Of a stretch of 64,000 nt of DNA, positions 26,550 through 34,672 are shown in pieces. Numbering within the stretch: the first letter of the stretch is position 1; every line of letters begins with the position of its first letter. The notes under the pieces were generated by a model, which was given only the letters and a program-made list of their open reading frames with translations, had not been told where the DNA came from and made no database searches. Made by a program: the position numbers and the translations under genes. Source of the stretch: Advenella sp048381675 (GTDB lineage Bacteria > Pseudomonadota > Gammaproteobacteria > Burkholderiales > Burkholderiaceae_B); assembly GCF_048381675.1 (NCBI RefSeq), contig NZ_JBLWIS010000002.1:124001-188000 (forward strand), read 5' to 3'.

Positions 26550-27704
26550 ATGTCAAAGTATGTGAATCTGTATGAGCACCTTCAACAATCAGAGCAAAGC
26601 AGTTTAAAAATGTCATTTGCGGACATAGAAAAATTAATAGGAATTACGCTACCAGAAAGTGCTTATAAATATAGAACTTGGTGGAGTCCTTCTGAAACTC
26701 ATACAGCAGCTCGTGGATGGGTGAAATTGGGCTGGAAAGCATCCGTTAATATGAGTACTGAGTCAGTGGTTTTTTTTAAAACAAGTGGCTCGGTTGATCA
26801 TCGTTCATTCTGGTGGGTGAATAGTGGGGTTTCACATAAAGACCAGGTTTCTGGCGGATATATCTCTTGCCCTATTGTGAGAGAAAATGATATTCAAAGG
26901 CCAACATGGATAAATATTAAGTATGTTCAAAAAAATGATGTGATATTTTCTTATGCGCAGCAAGAAATTAAAGCTATAGGCATAACACAAACAGATTGCT
27001 ATGAAGCTAATATACCTAAAGAGTATCAAAAAATTCATGGAGAGCGATGGGAGGTTAAAGTTGAGTGGTTTGAATTGGAAAATGGCTTTAAACCTAAAGA
27101 TTTTATTGAGCAGATATTGCCATTATTACCTGAAAAAAATTCCCCATTAAGAACGCACGCAGATGACCCATCAAAAATAGGTAATGGGAATCAAGTTTAT
27201 TTATGTAGCATATCGCCAGATTTGGCTTCTCTTTTGTATAAATTAGCTTATCACGAAGATGCAGGTGTCATTGAAGAGATAGTAGCCAGTGAAATTGAAA
27301 AAGAAAAAATTTCAAATACAGAGAAAGAGTCTTTAATTAAATCTCGTTTAGGTCAAGGCAAATACCGCTCTGAATTATTGGCAATCGAATCAAAATGCAG
27401 GGTTACAGGTATTGCTGATGAGCGTTTTTTGATTGCCAGTCATATAAAACCTTGGGCGGTAGCTTCGAATTCCGAACGTTTGGATCCAAATAATGGTTTG
27501 ATGTTGGCTCCACATATAGATGCCTTATTTGATAAGGGTTTGATTTCTTTTTCAGATAACGGAAAAATGCTTGTCAAGGATCAGTCTGTTCAAAGTGTAT
27601 TATTAAGTTGGGGAGTTGATTATAAAAAGAAATTTGGCAGGTTTAGTCAGGAACAAGCGCATTATCTTGATTATCATCGACGAGAGTTGTTTGGTTTTTC
27701 ATGA
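26550..27704 (+). CDS. Putative modification-dependent HNH restriction endonuclease
   Basis: The protein has 384 residues from ATG 26550, preceded by AGGAG. An N-terminal domain (about 1-75, LYEHLQQSEQSSLKMSFADI ... YKYRTWWSP) resembles small uncharacterised domains often fused to nucleases. The middle (about 95-200) has GGYISCPIVRENDIQRPTW, then VQKNDVIFSY and IKAIGITQTDCYEA, a layout like the EVE/PUA-type readers of modified bases. The C-terminus (about 270-380) is an HNH nuclease of the HNH_2 type with RSELLAIESKCRVTG, LIASHIKPW and DPNNGLMLAPHIDALFDKG. I infer a single-gene McrA-like enzyme cutting modified foreign DNA. It is far more AT-rich than the flagellar genes and lies at the start of an accessory island. 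Domain names are from recognition, not search. Confidence 0.75.
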   Translation: MSKYVNLYEHLQQSEQSSLKMSFADIEKLIGITLPESAYKYRTWWSPSETHTAARGWVKLGWKASVNMSTESVVFFKTSGSVDHRSFWWVNSGVSHKDQVSGGYISCPIVRENDIQRPTWINIKYVQKNDVIFSYAQQEIKAIGITQTDCYEANIPKEYQKIHGERWEVKVEWFELENGFKPKDFIEQILPLLPEKNSPLRTHADDPSKIGNGNQVYLCSISPDLASLLYKLAYHEDAGVIEEIVASEIEKEKISNTEKESLIKSRLGQGKYRSELLAIESKCRVTGIADERFLIASHIKPWAVASNSERLDPNNGLMLAPHIDALFDKGLISFSDNGKMLVKDQSVQSVLLSWGVDYKKKFGRFSQEQAHYLDYHRRELFGFS

Positions 27705-27784
27705 AATCAAGTATTTGGGACTTGAAAACTATAGCAAAAGTGTCTGTTCTGTGTGATCAATTGCAAAGGCGTGATATCCATACT

Positions 27785-27809
27785 CATTCCCATGCTCCGA
27801 GTGGGAATG
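27785..27809. repeat. REP-like palindrome
   Basis: CATTCCCA-TGCTCCGAG-TGGGAATG: 8-base arms with a 9-base loop. It belongs to a family (consensus about CGTTCCCATGCTCCGCGTGGGAACG) that recurs at 34144, 34192, 34258, 37472/38238, 48051/48119 and 49170. The surrounding stretch 27705-27989 has no gene I can support. Confidence 0.7.
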
Positions 27810-28064
27810 CATTCCAGCCGCTGCCATTTGTTAAGACAGATTGGCGCTGTACATATTCTCAACAGTCAATATGTTTTGTGAATAAAATTAAATTATAAAA
27901 AATCAATAAAGCATCATCTAAAAAATGTAATTTTTTATTAATTTATTTATTAAATATTAAAGATTCAACCAGATAGGTCGTTAACAAACAGCGTAAACTT
28001 ACCCTAAAAAGGCACAAGCCAAAACAAGAGATTTCTGCCATTATCATCTTTGATGGAGGAAATC

Positions 28065-28358
28065 ATGAAACGATCCAAATTTACAGAAGCCCGGATTGTG
28101 GCTATTTTGAAGTTGGCTGAGCAAGGCATGAAAGTGACGGATATTTGTCGCGAGCATGGCATCAACAACGCGACTTATTACTAGTGGAAAAACAAGTACG
28201 GTGGCTTGGAGGCATCAGATTTGAAACGATTGCGGGACATCGAGGTAGAAAATGTTCGTCTAAAGAAAATGTATGCAGAATTGGCTTTGGAGAACGCAGC
28301 GATCAAAGATTTGCTGGGAACCCGAGTTCGACAGTTTGCCTCTAACCATTTGATTTAA
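28065..28358 (+). pseudogene. IS3-family transposase OrfA, interrupted by an amber codon
   Basis: The frame from ATG 28065 reads MKRSKFTEARIVAILKLAEQ, then GMKVTDICREHGINNATYY, a TAG at 28182-28184, and continues WKNKYGGLEASDLKRLRDIE and ENVRLKKMYAELALENAAIK to TAA at 28356. This is the helix-turn-helix plus leucine-zipper OrfA of IS3-type elements. The TAG replaces what is normally Gln (CAG/CAA), so a single point mutation broke it. Confidence 0.88.
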
Positions 28359-28544
28359 ATGAAAAAATAAAATTCCACTACATTTTTAGATGTCTTGACT
28401 GAACTCTAGAAACAATTCACAATAGAAGTATATTCAAAGAAGATAACAGAAAATCGATAAAAAATTGATTTGTAGTGGAGCGTTTTTAAAGCGATTCATT
28501 AAAAATCAATCACTTACATTTCTAACTGTCGAACTCGGAGGGCC

Positions 28545-28658
28545 TGGATGTTAAGTTATAACGAGGAACGACCCCATGAGGCGTTGGGAAACTTACCACC
28601 CAGTGAATTTAAACGACAGTTGGCAGCAGAAGTCTCTAGTTATGAACTGTGCGCTTGA
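28545..28658 (+). pseudogene. C-terminal remnant of IS3-family transposase OrfB
   Basis: In-frame sequence WMLSYNEERPHEALGNLPPS followed by EFKRQLAAEVSSYELCA and a stop matches the extreme C-terminus of IS3 OrfB (the YNxxRPHxALG motif). The DDE catalytic part is absent. Confidence 0.85.
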
Positions 28659-28829
28659 CGGTAAGCTTACGGTGTGTAGAGCTTAAAAAAATATTTTCTT
28701 TAATAAAGTTAAATGTAATGGAATTGTAAAAAACAAACCAACAAAAAGAGCAACAAAAGCTATTAAGTGAATGTATAGAAAAACAAAATTAAAAATAATA
28801 AAAAAAGTAAACTTAAAAATTTTATTCAT

Positions 28830-29450
28830 TTATGGCAAACTGGATGTATTTAAAATTAATTCAAAAACATCATTAATTGATTCAAGATCGAGATGCTTGT
28901 AAAAAGTTTCTGACGTTTGACCTGAAATTAATTGAATTCTATCATTTGATATTGATGGATCTAAACAATATAAAAAAATTTGACCTAAATTATCATAAAA
29001 GTATTTTGTGCCATCAGAATCTTGACCAAAAAGAGTAATAAGATTGATATTCAGTGGTTTTTTTACACCATTAACTATGCACTTCTCGGAATAGTCAGAT
29101 TTAATAAAATCAAGCTCTTCTTGTATCATTTCATTGGTCATAAAAAGATACTGGATGTTTTCAAAAATACCTGGATTGAGAACCTCTACGATAACACCTA
29201 ATTCTTTAATGAAAGTACTATGCTGAGTATTAAAAAAATCGATTGAGTGAGATGTATCAACAACTTTTGTTATAAATAAAGGTTTATTCGATCTATAGCA
29301 AATATTAAAAAATCCTTCAGAAGAAGAAAATCTTAAAACAGTTATCAAATCAGGCTCGCCAAAATCTAGATCAAAAAATTTCTTAATGCTTATGGTTTTT
29401 TTATCATTAAAATCTTGTCCATTATAAAATATACTTTTCATATAAGTCAC
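28830..29450 (-). CDS. Hypothetical protein, possible immunity partner of an HNH nuclease
   Basis: I do not recognise this 206-residue, very AT-rich gene with certainty. It is acidic and mixed alpha/beta, with FGQDSDGTKYFYDNLGQIFL in its C-terminal half, a layout reminiscent of SUKH/SMI1-type immunity proteins where a short strand-rich segment reports cargo binding. The GTG at 29450 overlaps the stop of the upstream HNH gene by four bases (GTGA); an ATG at 29441 is an alternative. The tight coupling to a small nuclease suggests a toxin-immunity or toxin-antidote pair, which is inference. No signal peptide or membrane helix. Confidence 0.6.
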   Translation of the reverse strand: MTYMKSIFYNGQDFNDKKTISIKKFFDLDFGEPDLITVLRFSSSEGFFNICYRSNKPLFITKVVDTSHSIDFFNTQHSTFIKELGVIVEVLNPGIFENIQYLFMTNEMIQEELDFIKSDYSEKCIVNGVKKPLNINLITLFGQDSDGTKYFYDNLGQIFLYCLDPSISNDRIQLISGQTSETFYKHLDLESINDVFELILNTSSLP

Positions 29451-29758
29451 CCAAATATTTTCTTAATTTCGCGAACTAAGGCTGTGCCAGAGTATTTTAC
29501 AGAAAGCTCATTTATTTTAGCTCTCTTATAATTATTGCAGGGACCACACATTGCCTGAAGGTTTGTAATTGCATTGCTTCCTCCAAATTTTTGTGGAATA
29601 ATGTGATCTATCTGTATTTTACTTTTAGGAAATATTGAATCACATCCTGCACATTTAAAATCATCTTGAGGGTATCTTGAAAAATATATTTCTCTATAAT
29701 TTGAACCAACTAAACTATTAACAGTTTTTTGGGCATGCTTCAAAAAAAAATCCAACAT
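29447..29758 (-). CDS. Small HNH nuclease (orphan toxin-like)
   Basis: The 103-residue protein is an HNH nuclease. It has a zinc-binding first CxxC (FKCAGCDSIFPKS), the core IQIDHIIPQKFGGSNAITNL with the DH pair, and a second CxxC in QAMCGPCNNYKRAK, where the N is the second letter of HNH. Such small domains occur as C-terminal tips of CDI, Rhs or polymorphic toxins and as free enzymes. Here it is followed by a coupled gene of unknown function. With only 35 residues ahead of the domain, it looks like a detached toxin tip or a stand-alone effector. No delivery system is visible nearby. Confidence 0.82.
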   Translation of the reverse strand: MLDFFLKHAQKTVNSLVGSNYREIYFSRYPQDDFKCAGCDSIFPKSKIQIDHIIPQKFGGSNAITNLQAMCGPCNNYKRAKINELSVKYSGTALVREIKKIFG

Positions 29759-29937
29759 ATTTATTCCTACTTGTTTTTAGTTATGACTTTAAGTCAAAAA
29801 TATAGTAGGACACAATATATCATCAATCACTTAAATTGTCGTTCCTAATTTATCCATTTTGGCTGGAAATGCCCCCCTTTGGCAGGATAGTTGTCACCCT
29901 CCCATTTCAACCAGACAGGTGGTAAAGGACACTCCTC

Positions 29938-30060
29938 ATGGTTCGTTATTCACATGAACACAAACTAACCGTCTTAAAAAATTATTGCCTCCCTATAAAC
30001 TGACCGTTGCCAAACTGCCCCGTCAGGAAAGTAGTAACGCTCAGCCCAGTATCGTATTGA
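29938..30060 (+). pseudogene. Possible N-terminal remnant of a transposase OrfA
   Basis: From ATG 29938 the frame reads MVRYSHEHKLTVLKNYCLP and, after a frameshift, LTVAKLPRQESSN. This resembles the start of IS OrfA proteins of the type M-R-Y-S...VLKKLLPP-N-VAE-AR-EGIS. The match is short and broken. The rest of the 29759-30421 gap shows only the palindrome listed separately. Confidence 0.35.
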
Positions 30061-30334
30061 CAGATTGACGCTTGTTTTTTACAGCCGCACTCGCTAGGGC
30101 AATAGCTTGTCCATTCGAATAACTGGATAATAAGCAATCACCGATATCACATGATGGAGTTACAAGCTTTCCTTTCGGTGGAGTTATTGTTAAGGCTATC
30201 TGCATTTAAATCCTTAATGAAAAGACGGCGAGACAAACGCTAGATGGCGTAGTGCGTATGTACGTTTTACATCGGAGGTATTTGCTCGAAACGCTTCAAT
30301 GGTCTACTATTCTACGCTATGAATAATTAACCGC

Positions 30335-30364
30335 AAAACGCACTTACACTTAATGTAAGCGTTT
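30335..30364. promoter_or_regulatory. Near-perfect palindrome upstream of the TerB-like operon
   Basis: AAAACGCACTTACA and TGTAAGCGTTT pair around a CTTAA centre, apart from one extra A in the left arm. It ends 58 bases before the start of the operon at 30422. It could be an operator for the operon, a terminator-like structure or the remnant of an IS end. The position favours regulation, but this is inference. Confidence 0.4.
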
Positions 30365-30421
30365 ATGTGAGTTATTTTAATATTTAAAAGCACCGCCAGC
30401 TACTCCCTAAAAGGATGCAGA

Positions 30422-32107
30422 ATGACTAATGTAAACGTTTACCTTCGTGAAAATCTCGGCTCTATTTCCCGTAACTTATCCGTTGCTCCAAATATAAATG
30501 AAAAGAAACTCAATAATGCAGTGAAAGCCTTGGGGTTTACTGGAAACCCCTCCACAGTAGTGGCTTTTTATGACAACACCCTGTTTGGGAGTGCTAAAGA
30601 GGGGATTTTATTCACAGGTGAGCAACTTATCTTTCGACTAAGTAGTGTTGGTACGTTCAGAGTGCCCTTTGCTTCCATTGAGACTGTTGAGTATGTTGAG
30701 ACAGTTAGCGGAAGCAAAGGTGAGAAGATTGAAAGGTCATTACTTATCCGACGTAAAGATGATGCTGACATTTCTATTACTGGCTTGTTGAATTGTGATT
30801 ACCGTAAGTTGTCAGAGGTTCTTCAAACATGTGCTCAGGATTTCACTGAGTTTAAAGAAGAACGTCAGCTCATCCCAATCGATGAATTAGAAGAGCTTCT
30901 AAAAATAGCTTATGTCCAAATTGTCATCAATGCAGCCTATGACAATGACCAGGTAATCGATGACAAGGAGTTCGCCGAAATCCTGCAATTAATGACACGA
31001 CTGAACTTAAGTTCTGATACTCGTTTCACATTACGAGCCTATATGTCTTCCAGCGAAGAGCATATCCCCTTGGAAAAATTGCTTGAGCACCTAAACACTC
31101 ACAGTCCTGTCGGACAAATAAAGGCATTGCATATTTCCTTAGTCAAAGATTTGATCAACCTTTATTACAGCACAGATGAGCGTGATATCACTCAATTTGG
31201 GTTTTTGCAAAAAAATCGAACATTGTTGAAGGTCAGCGATGAGGAAATCGATCTGGCTGTGATGGCAATCAATAACGATTACGATATGCTCAAAGATGAC
31301 ATTACAGATGACCAAATTGTCTCCGCTCTCAAACTGCTCTCAGCAAAAGCGGTGGCAGTTGGGACACCGCTGGCAGCAGTGTATCTATCAGGATCAGTCG
31401 TGGGAATGTCTGCTGCCGGATTAACCTCCGGCCTGGCAAGCTTGGGGATGGGTGGGTTGTTCGGTATGTCCGGTATGGTAACAGGTATTGGCGTTGCGGT
31501 GTTGATAGGAGTAGGGGCATATGCCGGTGTCCGAAAAATGACTGGAGCCAATGAGCTCAGTCGTTTTAAGCGCCGCGAGCTCATGCTTAATGAAATAATT
31601 AAACAGACACAATTGACTATTTCTTTAACAATGAAAGATATTAATTTTGTTACCCTTAAACTCAACGAATACATTGAAGCTCACGGAGCACAAAGTTTAA
31701 AAATTAAGCAGTTAGCTAAACTGATCTCCAAAATGACAAGCGCAGGTACAGTCCTTACTGAAAAGACCAATTTAGCGCAGGCCAGCATTAACAAAATTAA
31801 ATGTGCCCAGTATATGGATGAAAGAAAACTTCGCTCACTAACCCGAGAACCAACAAAAGCAGAATTATATGATTTTATTATGGGCTTCTACGAGGAACGC
31901 TCAGTAGTGATAAGTAAAGGCGATTCTGAAGAAGAAAAGGCTGAAATCAAGCTTTGTATCAAACATGGGTGTAGCGCCAAAGAGCTTGAAAGCTTAGGTC
32001 AGGCGTTTGAGGCTATTGGTTACTTTAACGTAGGTGATGTACTGCGAGGTACAGCCGCTGATGCAGTTGAGAAAGCTCGTGAAAAATTTGGTGGTATTTT
32101 TTCATGA
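30422..32107 (+). CDS. PH-like/TerB-like protein with a glycine-rich hydrophobic segment
   Basis: I do not recognise a named family for this 561-residue protein. Residues ~30-130 (GILFTGEQLIFRLSSVGTFR, then VPFASIETVEYVE) look like a bacterial PH/GRAM-type beta-sandwich. Residues ~150-270 (VQIVINAAYDNDQVIDDKEF) look like a TerB-type helical domain, where conserved acidic residues can bind divalent metal. Residues ~300-370 form a hydrophobic Gly/Ala/Ser-rich stretch (GTPLAAVYLSGSVVGMSAAG and on) able to span or enter a membrane. The remainder is helical with coiled-coil character. The stop overlaps the next start by four bases (ATGA), so the two products are probably partners. PH plus TerB plus membrane segments is typical of membrane-associated stress or phage-defence systems. 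Function is unknown. Confidence 0.75.
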   Translation: MTNVNVYLRENLGSISRNLSVAPNINEKKLNNAVKALGFTGNPSTVVAFYDNTLFGSAKEGILFTGEQLIFRLSSVGTFRVPFASIETVEYVETVSGSKGEKIERSLLIRRKDDADISITGLLNCDYRKLSEVLQTCAQDFTEFKEERQLIPIDELEELLKIAYVQIVINAAYDNDQVIDDKEFAEILQLMTRLNLSSDTRFTLRAYMSSSEEHIPLEKLLEHLNTHSPVGQIKALHISLVKDLINLYYSTDERDITQFGFLQKNRTLLKVSDEEIDLAVMAINNDYDMLKDDITDDQIVSALKLLSAKAVAVGTPLAAVYLSGSVVGMSAAGLTSGLASLGMGGLFGMSGMVTGIGVAVLIGVGAYAGVRKMTGANELSRFKRRELMLNEIIKQTQLTISLTMKDINFVTLKLNEYIEAHGAQSLKIKQLAKLISKMTSAGTVLTEKTNLAQASINKIKCAQYMDERKLRSLTREPTKAELYDFIMGFYEERSVVISKGDSEEEKAEIKLCIKHGCSAKELESLGQAFEAIGYFNVGDVLRGTAADAVEKAREKFGGIFS

Positions 32108-33612
32108 GTAAAAAAGAGATGCTTTACGACCAGGCAAATTTGATGCGGGTCCAGAAACATCAGCTTGAGCAATCCAACATGCACTTGGACAGAATGGTTA
32201 GTGCCCTCGATACAATAAGTCATGATCAGAATATTGACAATGATTTACTTGATCGCTTATTGGCCCAAGCACAAAGCATTGTAGATTCACAAGAGGTTGT
32301 GTTTGTCGTTGAGGAGAGCGAAACGCCTTTTTACGATCACAGTCGGACGGAATCATCAGCTACGCATCAGCCTACACTGCAGCCATTCGAAATGCTCGAC
32401 ATTGTGGAGATTGACGCCAAGACGGATTTAGCGGGGTTGCTAGCTCAAATAGATAGTTACGCAGACCGTCAAGGAATTGCATGTAACAAAGACCCTTTTC
32501 GCGGTTTGATGACCGATAGTCAGCGCATTGCACTTGAAAAACGTATCAGGGATGATTTCACTCTCAAGACAGCTAACTGCGACAAGTATGATTATATGAT
32601 CTCTGGTACTTGTGGCTTGATCGGTGGTCTGGTAGATATACTTTTTGTCGGTGTGCCAGGCAAGGGAGTGCTTGGAAAATGGGCTGATGAACAGACTGAT
32701 AACGCCGTCAAGGGCTTTGCTAGGTTAAACGGTTGGAAAGGCCCGGCTGGTAGTGCTAACGAGACCGCAAGTGCTATTGGTTTTCTTGAGCGTAAGTTCA
32801 AGGTTAACTATGATCATGCCACTTCTTCTGCTACTGGTGGGGCAGTGAAGAATATGTCGATGAGTAACCACCACGTTAAAAGCTTGGGGCACTCGCCCGA
32901 CTTGTTAGGTTTGTTTTTTTCAATTCTCGATCAGTTTAGTAATACCGCACACTTCGTTGATAAGGGTAGACTGATCAGCATTAATACTGAGAATTTTGAG
33001 CTGAGTGGCAGCAACTTGGTAGCCAAGGTTTTTGCTGGTTTTATGAATTGGTTAGGACACCTTTTCTCTGATATGGCGGGTTCTTCCGGTGGGCGCGGCA
33101 AAATAGATGCAGGTCGTGGGTCTGGCATACCCATTCCGTTTTACTCATTACTGCAGTTTATTAACGTCGGATCATTTGGTAAACATCGCCAGACTTTTTC
33201 AACAATTGCAGTAAAAGTGTTCGAGCAGGGCTACGACATGAGACATGGGTTGGCTATGGCAATACCAGTGCTAATCACCGAACTTATGACTCGGGCAATG
33301 TGGGTTGTAAAGCAGCGTTTCTATCACGAACAGGAGTGGCGCGATTGTATTCCTTCCGCTGGGAATCCCGAGCTGAGAAGAATGTTGCTGATTGGACATG
33401 GCACGTTATGCCTTGTGGATGGTACTGACGCCGCCTTACGCTCTGGGGGATTTGTCGTTGCGTTTCTGGTTCAAACCAACTTGATCGCCTGGGTTCGATT
33501 CGGTTCACTAGGATTAAAGGAGCTCAAGGCATACTATGCAAAAGGCTTTTTGGACATAGATGCCATTGATGAATATCTTGACAAGGAGTATGCCCGTATG
33601 CTTGGGAAATAA
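32104..33612 (+). CDS. Partner protein of the TerB-like operon, unknown function, hydrophobic segments
   Basis: This 502-residue protein has no family I can name. An N-terminal helical region (about 1-65, LMRVQKHQLEQSNMHLDRMV) is followed by an acidic linker. A central region starts at about residue 160 with YDYMISGTCGLIGGLVDILF, then VGVPGKGVLGKWADEQTD. Further hydrophobic stretches occur around 255-275, 295-315 and near residues 435-460 (GGFVVAFLVQTNLIAWVRFG). The Gly-rich GGLVDILFVGVPGKG segment is not a Walker A (no GKT/S at the right place). No catalytic signature was found. Start overlap with the upstream gene (ATGA) and similar codon use indicate one operon. A membrane-embedded partner or effector is plausible. 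Confidence 0.72.
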   Translation: MSKKEMLYDQANLMRVQKHQLEQSNMHLDRMVSALDTISHDQNIDNDLLDRLLAQAQSIVDSQEVVFVVEESETPFYDHSRTESSATHQPTLQPFEMLDIVEIDAKTDLAGLLAQIDSYADRQGIACNKDPFRGLMTDSQRIALEKRIRDDFTLKTANCDKYDYMISGTCGLIGGLVDILFVGVPGKGVLGKWADEQTDNAVKGFARLNGWKGPAGSANETASAIGFLERKFKVNYDHATSSATGGAVKNMSMSNHHVKSLGHSPDLLGLFFSILDQFSNTAHFVDKGRLISINTENFELSGSNLVAKVFAGFMNWLGHLFSDMAGSSGGRGKIDAGRGSGIPIPFYSLLQFINVGSFGKHRQTFSTIAVKVFEQGYDMRHGLAMAIPVLITELMTRAMWVVKQRFYHEQEWRDCIPSAGNPELRRMLLIGHGTLCLVDGTDAALRSGGFVVAFLVQTNLIAWVRFGSLGLKELKAYYAKGFLDIDAIDEYLDKEYARMLGK

Positions 33613-33732
33613 ATTTGTGTGCGTTTCTTTATATGCCAGTTCAAGCTTGTATATACTCTGAACCCGGATACTTTGACCAATTATGAAAAGAATATTCTCC
33701 GTGTGGTGCCAGAGCAGGTTTACATCTCCCAT
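33613..33732 (-). pseudogene. Possible truncated start of a HipA-like or other partner gene
   Basis: One base after the stop of the regulator gene on the minus strand an ATG opens MGDVNLLWHHTENILFIIGQ, then SIRVQSIYKLELAYKE. Its position immediately behind a HipB-like regulator is where hipA would start. The frame then runs into the antisense of the TerB-operon partner gene, so any original gene is cut off at about 33613. The similarity to HipA is too short to be convincing. Confidence 0.28.
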
Positions 33733-33733
33733 G

Positions 33734-34066
33734 TCAGTACTGGTTCGGGCAAGTCCAATTCGATTGCCTGGCTGGCCTTGCCCGTTGCCGTAAAGGCGCC
33801 TGAAGTGCTTCCATTTGCGCAATACTGACAGGCTGGATTTTAAATAATGCCATGACTTCCTGCTCAAGTCGCAAGGCATAAACGACTTTCATGAAGTTAA
33901 GCATTGTGCCTTGGCCGGTACTTTCAAGCTTTTTAATGGCAGATTCAGACACGCCACTTCGCACCGCCAACTCTTTTTGCCGGATGTTTTGGCGCAGGCG
34001 ATGTTCGCGTAAACGCTCGCCTAATTCAGCCAGTATTTCATGTTCAGTTAAAATCATAAGAGCCAT
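33734..34066 (-). CDS. XRE-family regulator, HipB-like
   Basis: The 110-residue protein begins at ATG 34066, which is preceded by AAGAGGTG. It contains an XRE/Cro helix-turn-helix (about residues 10-60): ELGERLREHRLRQNIRQKEL, AVRSGVSESAIKKLESTGQG, followed by TMLNFMKVVYALRLEQEVMA. The tail ALFKIQPVSIAQMEALQ with an Arg-rich end is typical of the antitoxin-like regulators found ahead of hipA genes. The last residues (NWTCPNQY) look unlike the family's usual basic tail, so the 3' end may be altered. No intact toxin gene follows. Confidence 0.82.
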   Translation of the reverse strand: MALMILTEHEILAELGERLREHRLRQNIRQKELAVRSGVSESAIKKLESTGQGTMLNFMKVVYALRLEQEVMALFKIQPVSIAQMEALQAPLRQRARPARQSNWTCPNQY

Positions 34067-34143
34067 ATATACACCTCTTATTATATTATATCTCATATAA
34101 AAGGTTTATTTTAGCCTTTTATTTTGATAGATATTTTTCAGGA

Positions 34144-34282
34144 TTGCGCCCACGCGGAGCATGGAAGCGAGAAAATGACAAGCGTAAACCTCATTCCCAC
34201 GATCCCGCGCGGGCAGGCACATGCTTGCTGCTCATCAGGTGTGTAAGTTTTACACCTCATTCCCATGCTCCGCTTGGGAATG
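34144..34282. repeat. Cluster of three REP-like palindromes
   Basis: Within 140 bases are an inverted copy (GCGCCCACGCGGAGCATGGA, 34144-34168), a partial copy (CATTCCCACGATCCCGCGCGGG, from about 34192) and a nearly full copy (CATTCCCATGCTCCGCTTGGGAATG, 34258-34282). Between the last two lies another hairpin, AGGTGT...ACACCT. The region from 34283 to 34672 is AT-rich and I see no gene or motif in it. Confidence 0.65.
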
Positions 34283-34672
34283 TCAGGGTGTTGATTTTAT
34301 TTTTAGTAATAAATACTTTTTACCGGATGTATTTCACGGTGCTGGCGATGATTTTGATGCAATCAAGATTGCATTTACGCTAATGAATAATATAATAGGC
34401 GATAGATATTTGTTTTTAAATTTTAAATATTATTTCAAAATTTAGTAATGCTACATAAGGAAAACCATTGACACCAGCAGCATTTGAAACCCTATACGAT
34501 TCTTACAGAAAATAATACCGCTTTTTTTAAAGTTGATGATGGCTAATGCGAACAGCCATGATTGGGGAAAGCCGTTTTATCCGTACATTCGGGAAAATGA
34601 ATAAAACGCTGTAATAATCTATTTTTAATGTTTTAAGTTAAATTAATGTAAAAAAATAATCGGGTATTTATC

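Larger units (their letters stand above)
27990..28674 (+). mobile_element. Decayed IS3-family insertion sequence
   Basis: The ends AGCGTAAACTTACC (27990-28004) and GGTAAGCTTACGGT (28661-28674) are imperfect inverted repeats (12 of 14 match). Inside are an orfA with a nonsense codon and only the last ~37 codons of orfB. The middle of orfB, with its catalytic residues, is missing and replaced by an AT-rich stretch (about 28360-28540) flanked by CCACTACA and TGTAGTGG, perhaps a further small insertion. The element cannot transpose on its own. Confidence 0.75.

Noticed and set aside
27701..27898. Short plus-strand frame of 65 codons after the HNH gene
   Set aside because: It spans a REP-like palindrome, has no ribosome site and no recognisable sequence.
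28360..28540. CCACTACA/TGTAGTGG as the ends of a complete miniature element
   Set aside because: Only eight bases match and no target duplication is visible, so it is noted only as part of the IS3 remnant.
27705..30421. CRISPR array in the island
   Set aside because: No regularly spaced direct repeats are present; repeats seen are palindromes and IS ends.
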